Positions 47,825 to 60,252 of a stretch of DNA of 64,000 nucleotides are shown here, piece by piece. This stretch comes from Blastomyces gilchristii SLH14081 (lineage: Eukaryota > Ascomycota > Eurotiomycetes > Onygenales > Ajellomycetaceae), in NCBI RefSeq assembly GCF_000003855.2, contig NW_003101680.1, positions 692,976-756,975 on the forward strand, written 5' to 3'. The notes beneath the pieces are model-generated. The model saw nothing but the letters and a program-made list of their open reading frames with translations. It did no database searches and had not been told where the DNA came from. The position numbers were made by a program, and so were the translations under genes. Position 1 is the first letter of the stretch, and each line of letters starts with the position of its first letter.

Positions 47825-48960
47825 TATAGAATGTATGCTAGGTAGGGGATGAAACAGCGAGCGAGGGGTTTAAAAAGTAGAGCCTGGTTGCACATTTTTA
47901 GCTGAAAGATGACATAAAATACTACAGCGTCAAGCGAACGGTTTATAACCTCCATACCTCGGCAGGGAGTCAGATGCGAAATCCAGATTGAAGCCCACAC
48001 ACTACGTTCCTTGGCCCGTGTGTCAACGCAGCAAGGAAGGACAGGGCTGTTCTTGTAGAACCATTATTTGGAACGCAACCACGTAAGGATAAGGGAATGT
48101 AGGATTTTCTGTATTTATTTAAAAAGAAAACTACAATAACCCCAATTTTGCTATTTCTATTTCATTGATTTTAGGGAATTTTATCAGAAGCAGAAGTTGC
48201 TCTGTTCGTGACCGAGAATTTATGACGGCAGCATAGTTCTGGAAAATTCCCGCTTAGTACGGTACGATATGACAAGCATATATATATACTCAGGCTAAAT
48301 ATCCAAGCAAACACATCCATCTGTTTCGTCGAGCCTCTGTACTCAATTCAATTCATATGATGAACCGAATCTACAGAACGAATATATATACATCGATCAA
48401 AATCTAGATGGAGCAAGCCATAGTATAGAATACAAAAATCTTGTGAAGTTGCACCGGACTGTATTGAATTCTAAAACCCAACTTCGAAACCAAACCGCCC
48501 GTTGGAAACGGTGAATTCTCTAAGAGTTTGCCAAAAATGACATTTTCCTCATTCTTACAAACCTGATGTAATATAGTAACAAGGTACCTGTTCTCTCGCG
48601 ACCGGAGAGCCATAACTAACTGGCGCTCTGCTAGGACCTCAAACTAACAATTCTATGGTCGCCCAAGCTAGCAAGTAGTTATACCTAATGCATATATTCG
48701 TATCGTCATTAATCTATGGAATTTATTTCACTAATGGAAATATCGAACGCCTTAGTTATCGCCGTCCCGATAGTACCCATTCATTCGGAATCTTTTCACA
48801 CCCGTTGAAGAACTTGGGTCTCGCAAATCCCACCCTCTCTCAAAGCTTCTTACCCGTGCAGTGTTTAAATGGCTACAAGTCCTATTCGATGTTCCCGTTT
48901 CGTGGGGGCCCAATCTGTGTTTTTAACAGGGAACAGAAAAAAAATTATTTCCCCGCCCGC
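47825..48960. other. Intergenic, 1.1 kb
   Basis: Convergent 3' flanks of the HeLo-AAA and Cdc43 genes; a minus ORF at 48404-48613 has no recognisable features. Confidence 0.4.
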
Positions 48961-50523
48961 CTATTTTTTGGATTCCACGCCAGTCCACCAAGTGAGAGAC
49001 TCCAGGTGCTGGCGTGCTCGTTTGCTAGTGCAGAATGTTGGATCGACGCTGGCAATCCCGGCTTCGCCAAGAAGACCAAGGCTTGCTAATGCAAGGTAGG
49101 AATGGAGGAGATCTATACGGAGGGTCAATTCCCCTTCCAACATGCAAGACAGAATTAAAAAGAGGCAAATCTAGGGTAATGATGGCTAAGTATCACACAC
49201 CTGGCGGATCGCCGACACACTTTCCGAATCCCCCTATGATATGCTGCGTTTTCTCAAGGAGATAGCGACGACCCGCTTCTGCGTTGATAACATTAAGACT
49301 GTCCAGAATCTAACACAACCATCAGCCGGCGAGACACACAAAACAAAAATCGGTTATAATTATAGCGCAGGGAGGGATATTTATTTACACCCAGTGTTCC
49401 AGTTACCCAGAATGAGTAACATGTGTCGGCTATTTTGTTCGATCTACCATTGAATCCAGCCAAATGGAGATGCTCACTTGGCCGCTGAGGGGGAGATAGT
49501 ATATCTGGGAGTGCAGATATTTGTTCATCTATTGATCTATCCACCCCAGGAGTTATGTGCTTCTCAGGGCCACTTTCGCCTTCGTCAACCTCTTCAAGGT
49601 CTGCCGTCTGCCGCCATGCTAGCCAACGGATCAAGTCTTCGAATTTTGCCGTTTTAAGGGAGAGGAACGGTATACTATGGCTGACGGCAGGCGGTGTGCA
49701 ACCAAGGAATGAAAGCGAGGCGAGGGCACAGTACGTCAGACCAGCTATGACAAATGTAAGTTTGGGGGTTGGTTATCATACAAACAGAGCAGTGCGGTAT
49801 GTTGCGTACCATGCGATTCGGTCATTGGTGACACTGAAAACCCTCCATCATATGACTTTCATTTGTTGATTTCTAGTCAGCCCGGCACGCTCGTTTTGTA
49901 TAGAGTGAAAGGGGGGAGACCAAAATCACCTGACAATCTTCAATATGAGAGATGAGACGGTTAGTATTGATGTCTTCAATATCCTTAAGATAATCCGCGT
50001 CTTTCCCCCGTAATATATATCGTACACCAGCCGCACAGCAACAAAACCGTAAGTCATTGCTTCCCTCAATCTGTCCTCCGGGCCCCAAAATCTCCCCAAA
50101 ACTCCCATCCTCCCGTTGTATGTTGCGTAGCCACAGTAAACATTCTCTCCGTTTAACACGGGTCAAGTCGTCACCAAGCACAATCAAAGCCATGAGCGCA
50201 AAGAACGTGGCGGGAACATTCGCGGGATCCCAACATTCATTTTCATCAGTCCTCTTAGAATCCCCGAAGATCGTCCCTGGGAATCCCCGAAAGCCACCAG
50301 AGGGTACCTGGCAATGGTATATCCAGTAAATGTAGCCCTTGCGTTCTGCCAGGGAGAGGTTGTCGTCCAGCGCGTCAAGCAGATCAAGGCCAGCGAGGCT
50401 GAAAAAGGCCAGGGTCATTCGACTTGAGTCATTGGAAGTATACTGATGCGGAAGAAACGTTTTCAGACATCGAAGGAAGTATTTGATCTGGCGATCTTTT
50501 CGGAGAGCGGCGACTTCTGCCAT
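48961..50523 (-). CDS. cdc43: Geranylgeranyltransferase type I beta subunit, five exons
   Basis: Minus-strand model: 50523-49930, 49855-49810, 49744-49389, 49309-49201, 49133-48961, giving 425 residues. All junctions are GT-AG and restore the family reading (e.g. MTESHAGLTYCALASL, VTGTLGILDSLN, GGFGKCVGDPPGEL). The protein with its alpha subunit attaches geranylgeranyl to CaaL-type proteins such as Rho GTPases. Prenyltransferase repeats are seen as VPSGGFRGFPGT, REDGSFGEI, SYDGGFS and IIGGFGK. Zinc ligands are present: Asp and Cys in IADTCYSFW, and His in DLLHSYLALA. An ATG at 50634 would add 37 residues; MAEVAALRKDRQIKYFLRCL at 50523 fits the family start better. Divergent from the Ilm1 gene, with about 450 bp between them. 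Confidence 0.92.
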
Positions 50524-50885
50524 TTGATAACGGCAGACGGGGAGAGACAGTCGACCCTCTGCCCTCTTGATTCTAAAACGCTTTGTTAGCAGTAAGGGGT
50601 AAAATGTCAGGTCTAGCGACAATTCATTGAGCAATTGTTATTCAAGCTGTGACAAAGCGTATCTAAGCCATAACTCGCAACGACAAAGACAAAGGCATGT
50701 CGAGAGGTGGTTGTATAAGCGCTTGTTCAGTCCTTCCATTGTCGCGGGGCGGAGTTTTGGATCTGGTGCCTGACCCTCTTAGTCAGCAAACATCGTGCCC
50801 TGGTGGTTAATAAACTCTAAAAGTTATATATTTTGATTGATCAACACCGGATATCTCATCCACCACACAGCTCCAGTCAACAGGC

Positions 50886-50963
50886 ATGGTCCCTGGACTT
50901 GTTTCCAACACTCGAAGCACACCGCGGGAAATTGTAGCTTTCTTCGGGAGAGCTACAGGTTAG
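50886..50963 (+). promoter_or_regulatory. Upstream ORF in the Ilm1 leader
   Basis: A 25-codon ORF (MVPGLVSNTRSTPREIVAFF...) ends TAG nine bases before the Ilm1 ATG at 50973. It could reduce translation of the main frame if the leader includes it; transcript start is unknown. Confidence 0.35.
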
Positions 50964-50972
50964 TGCTTCACC

Positions 50973-51890
50973 ATGGGCCGGCTATCGTCAAAAGGCTACA
51001 TCAAGCTGCACGCTCTCTTCCAGTTCGCCCTCGCTATCTACCTCACTCGCTACAAGGAAGTCATCTCGGACTGCGACCTCGTATACAATGTTAATGATGT
51101 TATTCGGATCGTGAGTATTCCTGTTGTTGGCTAATCAACATCTCCTTCTCTCGACCACATATGACAAGAACAAAATTACAACCATCGTTTTCATGACCCC
51201 AGCCCAACAGACCCCGCTAACAGCTATCCCAATGACTCGATGATTCCAGGATGCGACACCGACGTTTGCCCGTCCTCGCTCTCCGTTTGCCTACTGCGGC
51301 GTTATCCTGCTTGTCTTCGCTCTTTTCGACCTAATATTAACCATACGGCTACCTTTAATCAACCAACTAATCTCTATAACGAGGCGCCTTTTCGATTCCC
51401 GATTAGCAAATAGCTCCGGCCGCTCCCGCACTTCCCGCACCTCCCGCACCTCTCCCTCCTCCCCCTCTTCCCCAGCATTATCCACCGCCAAAAAGATGCT
51501 CAGAATCTACAACTCCATCTTTACGCATATGTGCATCCTTCTTGCCGTAACCAGATGCCTAGTTTTCTCCATCATATCAATACGAATCTACGCTTCTGCG
51601 ACTGATATTTGGGTGCCGGCTGCTGCTGCCTCCGGGATGCAGGATACCGCTGCGCTAGACGCGAAAGCCATCCATATGAAAAACAAGGTGGTGCTGGGAT
51701 ATGCGGTGATAGAGATGATGATTTCCTCTTCTGTAAGTAAACATATATATATATATATATATATTTCATTCCGTGTAGCTCACTCTTTATTTACGCTGTT
51801 TACCAGACACTCCTCTCCCTCAAAGATGAGCGCCGCCAAGTGGACTCAGTCCTATTATTCGGACCCCTCCTCCCTTCACGATTTCTATAA
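50973..51890 (+). CDS. ILM1: Ilm1-family membrane protein, three exons
   Basis: Model: 50973-51110, 51250-51732, 51807-51890, giving 234 residues. Donors are GTGAGT and GTAAGT, both joins in phase 0. The N-terminus GYIKLHALFQFALAIYLTRY is the family's first helix; ARPRSPFAYCGVILLVFALF is the diagnostic second one. Two more hydrophobic helices follow: NSIFTHMCILLAVTRCLVF and KVVLGYAVIEMMIS. Between helices 2 and 3 there is a low-complexity SRTSRTSRTSPSSPSSP loop. Yeast Ilm1 is an ER membrane protein linked to mitochondrial DNA maintenance; its molecular activity is not known. The second intron contains an (AT)n run. Confidence 0.82.
51743..51764. repeat. (AT)n microsatellite in Ilm1 intron 2
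   Basis: About eleven AT units directly downstream of the GTAAGT donor. Confidence 0.85.
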
Positions 51891-52132
51891 GAATAGTTTT
51901 ATACATATGGCGGTTTCGTGTCGTAATGCGACCACACACTACCGATAGGTACATAATGGGGACCTTGTTTAGTCAACCGACGAAGGACGAAGTAAACTGA
52001 GGAGGTTTTTCTTGCCTGCAGCGCAGAATATTTTCCACTTCTCTGGCTGGAGAGTTTGGGGTACAGTACAAAGAGAAAAAAGCCGAGTCCCGAAACAAGG
52101 GGTTTCTTCTATTTCACTCGTATACCCCTTTG

Positions 52133-52134
<2 letters not shown>

Positions 52135-52186
<52 letters not shown>
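52135..52186. repeat. Poly(T) tract of about 52 bp
   Basis: Uninterrupted T run followed by C/T-rich sequence to 52226. It causes Phe-rich spurious ORFs on the plus strand and Lys-rich ones on the minus strand. Confidence 0.9.
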
Positions 52187-52464
52187 CTTTCTTCTTTCTT
52201 TTTGCTTTCTTCTTTTCTTTCTTTTAAATGTGTGCCTGTTCCTTTTGGGTTTTTCCTGTCTCATTTTCAAAGAGAAAGAAAGGCTTTGGAAGAAAGCTAT
52301 GTACATGTACTGTACATTGTGGTTCTGTGTCACCCAACAAAAAATGAAACGAAGCGATTCATAGCATAGGATGTTAATAAGGTTGTTGGGGGAGCATTTG
52401 CGTAAAATAGATTATTTAGGTAATAATGTATTTTTAGGCGGTTCAGGTTTTATCCTTCTTGTCT

Positions 52465-52526
52465 AAAAAAAAAAAAAAAAAAAAGAAAAAAAGAAAAAGA
52501 AAAAAAGAAAAAGAAAAAAGAAAAAC
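52465..52526. repeat. A/G-rich tract
   Basis: A run of A followed by AAAAAG-type units; about 300 bp from the T tract, so the two could pair as a long imperfect inverted repeat. Confidence 0.8.
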
Positions 52527-53098
52527 AGTCATTATTGATATCCGTACTCATACTGCTTTTCCTCCAAGCTTTTAGTTTTTATTCTCCATTTGTTTATGTT
52601 CAACATGTTCAGCACACTGATTTCTGAAAGAGAAAATTGAACTGAAGTACTCTGCCGCCCCATCAATGGTCAGGTGAAAAACTAAAGCTTGTTGCTCTTT
52701 ATCAGATAATAACAAGCGTTCTATGTAATACTCAATTCAATCCACCAATTTTAGTTCTTGATATATAACGACTGTGGCAGAGCCTCACACTCTCACGGTA
52801 AGGCTGAGTCTTCATTCTTCGGTCTATTCATTCCATCACCCCGATATGATGGAGATAGTCATACAGTACCTAGAGTAGTCAGTCGGGGTGTCACTACCTA
52901 CTACTCCGTACTAATGTAGGTAACTACTTAGGTAACCACCCACCCACCTACATAAGACACAGACAGCGAGTCAAGAACAGCAAATCGTCCTCTGCATGGG
53001 ATGGGATGGATTGCTTTTTTATGTTGACTTCTAACTACGGCAGCCTACCCTACCAGCGCATCCCTTGCCGCGAGGCACAATTGGCGTTGTTTTTAGCG

Positions 53099-53515
53099 TG
53101 TACATTAGTGTATTAAAGACACAAAAACTACCAGATTATAAGAGATTGACTGTATTGGCATGTTTTGATGTGTGTAATCTATTTACCCTAACCCTAATTA
53201 AGATATAAAATGAAACTCCTATCAATATCAACTTTTCAGATAGAGAGAAATATTACTACATACACTATAATCAGACCTTGATCTTGAAGCTTTATCTTTT
53301 ATACTGACATCAGATATAAATTTGAGTGAAATGACAGAGAAATTTGATAATAATAAATAAAAAAGTTAATAGTGAGAATACAAGAGTAGAAAACATGAGA
53401 TAGTGAATCTAACTAGTTATATCAACAAATCAGAGTCAAGTGAATGTTTTGAATGTTTGTTTTTTCAGTATTCAGTATAAAAGCTTAATTCCACATAATA
53501 CTCATGTTATGGACA
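53099..53515. repeat. CpG-free AT-rich relic with telomere-like TTACCCTAACCCTAA
   Basis: No CpG for 417 bp, high AT, bounded by normal sequence. A two-unit telomere-type motif (CCCTAA)2 sits at about 53184-53198. No coding remnant is readable. Probably an old repeat altered by CpG-directed mutation. Confidence 0.55.
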
Positions 53516-53659
53516 CGCACGAAACATATTAGTCTTAATAGAGTTAGTATATTACTATATATAGTTTAGTCAGTCTTAGCGTTAAGACGATGAGCTTCGT
53601 CTCACAGATCTCTCACCAGGTGTATCAAGATCCAAACCCTTTCCATATATACGTAGAGA

Positions 53660-53765
53660 TTTCCCAGATATAGAGATCCCTCACATAGAGATCCTTCTGT
53701 ATAGAGCTCCCTGAGCATAGAGACTGTCTCAGGTCTAGAGCCTCCCCAGTGTATGATCCCAAAGG
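53660..53765. repeat. TAGAGATCCCT-type minisatellite
   Basis: Five or six degenerate units of 17-20 bp beginning ATAGAG, related to the G-rich minisatellite at 20920-21060. They end at CCCCAGTGTATGATCCC. Confidence 0.7.
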
Positions 53766-54946
53766 GGGCGGAACCTGCGGAGTAATCTTGGCAAAGAACT
53801 AATTACCCTGCATATAACAGGGACACAGAAAGCTGGGGGAAAGCAGGGTGAGGGTGCATCAGTCTGTGAATGATAATAACAAAAGGAAAGAATATTAAAT
53901 AACTACTCCGTACGCATAGCAATAATAGGGCTCATTTTCCTGCTAGTGATTAATAAGATATTAATAATCTGGATCGGTTGAGATCTCAGAGATCTAACCA
54001 AGCTAGGCTAGTGTTCCTTAGTTCCCGGATTGAGTCAAACCTATAATATCGTGTGGCGACACAGCAGTGACCTGTACAGACCCACCGGCAGGACCGGTTC
54101 GGTTCGGCAACAACCTAATCCGCAGAATTTACAGATAGACAGATACAGACACATATACACACATACACACATAAATACACATTATTATCCAAGCTGCGGG
54201 GAAGACATCTAACATCTCCCAGTCCTCTTTCCCCGCGTCGAGGGACAGTTACGTACACACAACCAGTAACTAGTGGCGATATTTACCAATCCCTACTACC
54301 TGTCGTAGTGAGGTGCTGAGTTGGAGTGCGGGTAATTGATCATCTCCACCTCGCATACTGCGTACAGCGTTATGCGAAGATGATCTGCCGTGGGACCTTT
54401 TTCATGGACTGGTCCGATCTTGATATGATCTGATCTGTATCATATGTAGGAGATATGTACAGCATTGCATCATGGGATACGATATGTGGGGAATGGGGAA
54501 AGCCTGGGTGTTTCAATTAGGTTGATATAATGCCACGTTTGTGTGTCACGTAGGTTGATAAGCTGTATATAGATGTGAATTTATAGTAGGTATAGATGTA
54601 TGCGGCCAGAAGGAAAAGAAAGATGAGTTTTATATAGAAACAGAGTGATTGTCATTACATAATTAATTAGGTATGGTAAATCGATATAACAGCCATCGCC
54701 ATCGCCATCGCCATTGCCATCTCAATCTCAATTTCCATCTCCATCCATTATACAGGTAGACAACTGGAGACAAATTGCAATCTCCATCAACATCCAACAC
54801 CCATATCACACCGCAAAACGGGGACTGATCCGTATATTGAACATATCATAAAAACACCACTAGCAGCTACTCAACCCATACTCTTGAGGTCTTCCTCTCA
54901 CTCTCTCAACTCAAATCCTCAACTCAAATTTACAACCAACCTCCAT
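53766..54946. other. Intergenic with simple repeats
   Basis: Includes ACACATA-rich DNA at 54140-54180 and (GCCATC)n at 54692-54720. No supported gene. Confidence 0.5.
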
Positions 54947-55745
54947 TTACATCACCCCCAAAACCCCCATAACCAGCCCAACCCCCACCCCCATTCCCGT
55001 CGCCACACCGACGCGGTTACCTGCAGCAGGCGTCTCCGTTCCCGCAGGGGGTGGCGCACCAGTGCCAGACCCAGTAGGAGAGCCGGTCGGGGTGGTCTCC
55101 GCTCCAGACTTGGTAGGCTCAGACGACGCGGTGGGACCGGCGGTTGAGCCAGTTGGTTTGGAGGAAGGGGAGGAGGGGGCGGCGGAGGCGGAGGAAGAGG
55201 CGCTATCGCAGACGGCGGCGTCGGGGAGGTCAGTGACGCCGACGGCGGCGCAGGTTATTTTAGCGATGCTTATTGCCTCTGGGGTGGGTGTTAGTATTTC
55301 TTTTATACCATATAGATATATATGTATATATGTAAATATGTAAATATGCAAATATATATGTATATATGTAAATATGCAAATATGCAAATATATATGTATA
55401 TATGCAAATATATATAGAAATATATATATACGTACTCTCCTGCTCATCCTTGTCGCACTTGGTGGCGACACAGCAGGTGATGGCGTCGATGAAGGATTTG
55501 GCCTTGCAGATGCACTCGGGGTCGATGCCGCAGTCGGCGGGGATGGCGGGCCCAGCACACTCTTGCTGTTTTTATTTATTATATGTTGTTAGCAATGTCA
55601 CGATTGATATATATATATATATTTGGTTGTCATCTAGGTTAGTCGGGTGGAGGAGACATACAGCACATTTCGGGAGGTCACCAGCCTGGGCCGCGACGAG
55701 CGCGAGGAGGGAAGAGGCGACGGCGGCGGTGATGGCGAGACGCAT
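54947..55745 (-). CDS. CFEM-domain GPI-anchored surface protein, three exons
   Basis: Minus-strand model: 55745-55662, 55565-55436, 55278-54947, giving 181 residues. Residues 1-20 are a signal peptide (MRLAITAAVASSLLALVAAQ). The CFEM domain spans about 24-90: LPKCA, QECAGPAIPADC, GIDPECICKAKSFIDAITCC, VATKCD, then SIAKITCAAVG across the second junction. The Asp in GIDPEC matches the haem-iron ligand of known CFEM proteins. A Ser/Thr/Pro/Gly-rich stalk and a hydrophobic tail (VGVATGMGVGVGLVMGVLGV) suggest a GPI anchor. CFEM proteins serve haem uptake or cell-wall and adhesion roles in fungi; which applies here is not known. Intron 2 carries an ATATGTAAATATGC repeat. Confidence 0.9.
55305..55432. 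repeat. ATATGTAAATATGCAA minisatellite within CFEM intron 2
   Basis: AT-rich units of 8-16 bp fill most of the 157-bp intron; the donor AGTACGT and acceptor CCCCAG flank it. Confidence 0.85.
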
Positions 55746-56790
55746 TGTGAGAGATTGCTTGATTGATTGATTGATTGGTGATAGAATTAAGAAGAGAAGA
55801 AGGAAGAAGAGAAGAAGAAGTTTGTAGTTTTGAGGCGGATGGGAGAGCTACGCATAGTACGTCGAAAATAGGGGGAGGAGGAGGAGAAGACAGCTGGGGG
55901 ATTGTTAAAGTTAATAGCGTTGGAAATAAGACGCATTCTTGGCTGGCTGGATGGCTGGCTGCAAAAGGATAAATAATAATTAACTACATGTTGAACTAAG
56001 CTATATGCGCTCGTGGGGAATTGTGACTATTTCCTTATTATTTATTAACTAGTTATTTAGTCCATTTATTTACTTTTACTGCAGAGTAACCAAGGCATGA
56101 TGTTGGGTTGACAGGCGCGGATCCATGGTTTGCAGCCGGACTCAAAATCGCGATCGTGGTTTGCTTGTTATTATTAATAAGGTTATGGTTAACTAACTAA
56201 CTAGCTAGTTAGCTAACTAGTTAGAGGGAACTTAGTTATGATTATCTAAATTCATAGCCTAGGACTTAGGCATGGAGGCCCTAAACAAGCCCTGTGTCTT
56301 CGGGGGTGCTTTAGTGTATCCCCCCCCGTTACTCGGCACTGTTATTCGGCACGCGATCTGTTTCGAACAATCACATATTGCACGCTGCACGCTGCACACT
56401 GCACGGTGAAGTGAATATCAACAATGGTGAATGCCATGAAATGAATATCTTGCCCCTTTTGTGGTTTGCCAATGTGAATCCATCCATATGGCTACTCCAC
56501 TTTGCTTGCGCCGCCTGCCAGTCTGCTAGTGTTGTGGAGTGCTTTTTTTTATTTTTATTTTGGCTGTGTTGATTATTTCTCTCCCCATCCCATCCACCGA
56601 GAGACAGACACCTCGAACGACTTCGACTACGACTAACTCCGACTAACCACCAGGTAATGCTTCTTCTACCCCGCATCGCGATAGTTGAGATAGTTCAATA
56701 GAGACGAAATAAACCAGCCCGCCGGAGGGCTAGGTTGGAAGTTTTCCTCTCTGCCAATTCGGTCCTTGATACTTCATCCGTATCGCAACC
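55746..56790. promoter_or_regulatory. Divergent upstream region of CFEM and MFS genes
   Basis: 1.0 kb with no supported gene. It contains (TTGA)n just upstream of the CFEM start and a CTAACTAGCTAGTTAG palindrome near 56196-56211 within CTAA/TTAG-rich DNA. (GCACGCT)n-like units lie near 56381. Confidence 0.45.
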
Positions 56791-59031
56791 ATGGGCCTTG
56801 GGATTCTACAGGACTCCCGCCTCGACCACGTTCCTGGTGTGTATATCTATATCTATATCTATATCTATATCTTCATCTTCATCTTCACCTTCATCTAATA
56901 CTGAGCAGGCACCACCTTCATCCTCGAGGACGATTCCAGCACCGTCGAACAGCTCGCCCCCTCCCCACACCTCAAATATGACACCTCCGGCCCTACACCC
57001 ATCATCCTCGTTCCCCAGCCGAGCGATGACCCCAATGATCCCCTGGTAGATCCTCCAATTCCTATATACAACTACTTATGAAAGCGCCTATTACAAATTA
57101 AATCTATACTGACATACATAACCCCCCCAAGAACTGGCCCCTCTGGAAACGCGACGCAATCCTCGCAGTCCTCTCCTTCGTCGGCCTCCTCTGCGCAACA
57201 ACAAGCCCCCTACTCGCCGCAAACACCGCTACCCTCGCCCACCACTATGAAACCACCTTCACGAAAGCCGCCCTGCTCACCGGCTACCACCTCTGCGGCG
57301 TTGGGGTCGCTGGCCTCCTCTTCGTCCCCTCCGCCAGGGTCTGGGGTAAGCGCCATCTCTATATCCTCGGCTGCATCGTGATGATCTTCAGCTCCGCCTG
57401 GGGCGGCGCGAGTGCCGGCAGCTATAAGAGTTTGCTGGTTGCGAGAGTTTTCCAGGGAGTGGGACTGGCGCCGTACGAGGCCTTGGTCAATGCAAGTGTG
57501 GGGGATTTGTTTTTTGTTCATGTATGTTTTTGTTTATCCCCACCCAACTAATTTTTGGGATCCCCCGGGCAAATTCTAATAATCATAAAACCTCTAGGAA
57601 CGTGGGAAACGGATGGCATTGTCTAACGTCGCCCTCTTCGGCGGCAGTTTCTTCACCCCCGTCATCGTCGGAAAGCTCACCGTCTCCATGGGCTGGGAAT
57701 GGACCTTTAATTTCCTCGCCATCTTCTCTGGCGCGTGTCTGCCATTGGTCATTTTCTGCGCTCCCGAAACCGCTTTCAGGAGGGCGGCTCATCTCAACAC
57801 GGATTTCGAAGGGGAATCTAGCCAAGGAGCTGTCCCTAATAATACCACCGCTGCTCCTACTAACACCACTCAACCCATTGAATTGAATACGGAGAACAAC
57901 AACAGGTCATCCTCGCAAAAGTCCCGTGAGGAAGAAATGAAGGCGGAGAAACACGAATCTAGAGATGAGGATGACAATGGCCATGACCCTGTCATTACCG
58001 AGGAAGCGGCACGCGATGTCATCCCGCGAAAAGTGACGTATTGGGAATCGTTGAAACCTTTCAATGGGCGCAAGACAGATGAGAGTTACTGGAAGCTATT
58101 GCTCCGCCCGCTACCGTTATTCCTACATCCGGGTATTTTATGGGTATGACGCCTCCCCCTTCCCCTGTCCTACCCACTCCAATATTAACAAACAAAAACA
58201 ACCAGGCCTGCCTGACCCAGGGCGTGTTAATCGGCTGGACTGTCTTCATCGGTGTCGTCCTCGCCGCACTCTTCAGCTTCCCGCCGCTCTGGTTCACTGA
58301 GGACAAAATCGGCTACCTCTACACCGGCGCCTTTATCGGCTCTATCGCCGGTCTCGTCCTCTCAGGCTTGCTAGCCGATTACTCCGCCAAGCTGCTCACA
58401 AAGCTGAACCGCGGTGTATATGAGCCCGAGTTCCGCATCGTGCTAGTGCTGTTCCAGCTGGTGTTTAGCGCCCTGGGACTGTATGGGTTTGGGTATACGA
58501 CGGCGGACGTGGCGCGCTTTGGATATGTGGTGCCCGATGTTTTTTTTGCGTTTGTCATTGTCGGCATGGTTATGGGGGCGGTGGCGAGTGCGTTGTACGT
58601 TGTTGATGCGCATCGTATGTATTTTTTTTTCCCCTATTTCTTACGCGCCTCCCCACCGCGGATGCTAACAGATACACACCAGGCCAAATCGCCGTCGAAG
58701 CCTTCACGTGCCTCCTCGTCTTCAAAAATATGTTCAGCTTCCTTCTGACATACTTCGCCTATGACTGGATCGTGCTCTCCAACCCGAAACGGGTCTTCAT
58801 TATCATCGCCAGTATTCAGGTCGGCGTGTGTCTACTCAGTATACCCATGTGTATGTGTTCCCTCCCCATCCCCATTTTCCACCTTACGAAAACCATGGTC
58901 ATGCAGTGTATGGTATGGTATGGCTAACAGAAATAATGAAAAAAAAATAACAAAATACAGACATCTTCGGCAAAATCAACCGCTCCTATTTCCACCGCCA
59001 CGATATCCTAAAGATGTTGAATCTATGGTGA
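56791..59031 (+). CDS. Major facilitator superfamily transporter, seven exons
   Basis: Model: 56791-56836, 56909-57045, 57132-57521, 57598-58143, 58206-58614, 58683-58850, 58961-59031, giving 588 residues. Every intron is GT-AG and frame-preserving. The cytosolic N-terminus ends DDPNDPLNWPLWKRDAIL, a classic entry to fungal DHA1-type MFS. The first six helices include TSPLLAANTATLAHHY, ALLTGYHLCGVGVAGLLF, ARVFQGVGLAPYEALV and ERGKRMALSNVALFGG. A long hydrophilic central loop (about 240-330) is rich in Asn, Glu and Ser. The second half starts WACLTQGVLIGWTVF and ends IFGKINRSYFHRHD. Fungal members move drugs, metabolites or ions; the substrate is unknown. Intron 1 holds an ATCTAT/ATCTTC microsatellite. 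Confidence 0.9.
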
Positions 59032-59940
59032 AAAATAAACGCCAAAAGAAAATATCGGAATCAGCGATATCTATATATATATCGTACCATGGCCATATCA
59101 TAACAACTAATACTCCCACCGTACTAAAATCAATCCGACCCGATCCGATCCGATCTTGCTTTTATAATCATTTGTTCCCCCCAATTGTATTCCATTTCCA
59201 TGCCATCATATCATACATGTATCATATCCCTTTAATACAACACGCTCAAAAACCCGGCCCCCATACCTCAATCGATTCAAGCAGTGATACCCCCCTACCT
59301 TCCCCCGTCCATAACAACCCGACAAACCACGGGCTGGCTTTGCTTACTGTGTGCTAAACGCCGTGCATGTGCCCCCATCCATCTATTATCATCTCGGGCA
59401 AACCCCTCCCTTTTTTTTCACTCCCTTTGTTTTGCCCCTTTTCTTTTCTTTTCTTTTTTTTTCCCCCCTCAAATTACGTCCGTTTCCCGCTAGAACTTGC
59501 ATGCGTGCATGTAGTGCAAGTATGGGTAAATGGGGAATGGGTGAGGGTTTCAGTGACATAGGGAGTTAGTAACTAGTTAGTTAGTAAAAATTATTTAATT
59601 ATTAGTCTTGTTGTTTCTTTTGAGATGTGAATTCCATTCATGCCCCTTTCTTCTTTCTTACTTATAATTTAGTTATTTTTATATACTTGTTTGCCCAATG
59701 TAGCTTTTTGCATTCTCTAATACAAGCATCAATGCGCAGCCCCCTCTACCACTTCCACCCTCGGGCCTCTACCCCCCCCTTACCACCCCTTCCACCCCTT
59801 CCACCCCCTACCCCCTCTACCACCACCACCACCTCTACCGCCCCTACCACCCTCTCCCCCTACCACCCTCTTCCACCCCGTATCACCCCTATCACCATTA
59901 ATCAGAGCTGTGCAGGCCACAGAGCCGGCTGTTCAATCCC
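59032..59940. other. Intergenic with C-rich simple sequence
   Basis: 59745-59890 is a CCACCCCTACC-type low-complexity stretch. No supported gene. Confidence 0.5.
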
Positions 59941-60252
59941 ATCCATGAATTCAAAGGGGTGCACATGACATCACATGAGATCATGTTACAGGGCATTTAG
60001 CAGTGCATGCCATGAACACAGAGATCAAAAATGAACATAGAGAAGAGTATAAGGAATGTAAATACTTAGAGAATGTATGAAAAGAGCAGAATGAAAAAAA
60101 GAATGAAGATTTGAAGATTGATCTGAGCTGTATGAGTCAGAGCATTCAAATATTTTTGATGAGGTGCATGTGATGTCATGTTACAGTGTTTTTTGCATGG
60201 AAAAGTTGGTTTTTCTATAATAAATAGAAAATAGAGAGATATCTAAGCATTG
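59941..60252. repeat. CpG-free block with inverted/direct GTGCATGTGATGTCATGTTACAG motifs
   Basis: About 310 bp lack any CpG. GTGCACATGACATCACATG near 59959 and GGTGCATGTGATGTCATG near 60163 are related, both followed by ATGTTACAG-like sequence. This suggests the ends of a small decayed element. Confidence 0.5.

Noticed and set aside
52012..52369. Phe-rich and Lys-rich ORFs
   Set aside because: Translations of a homopolymer tract.
53184..53198. Chromosome end
   Set aside because: Only two CCCTAA units, with genes continuing on both sides.
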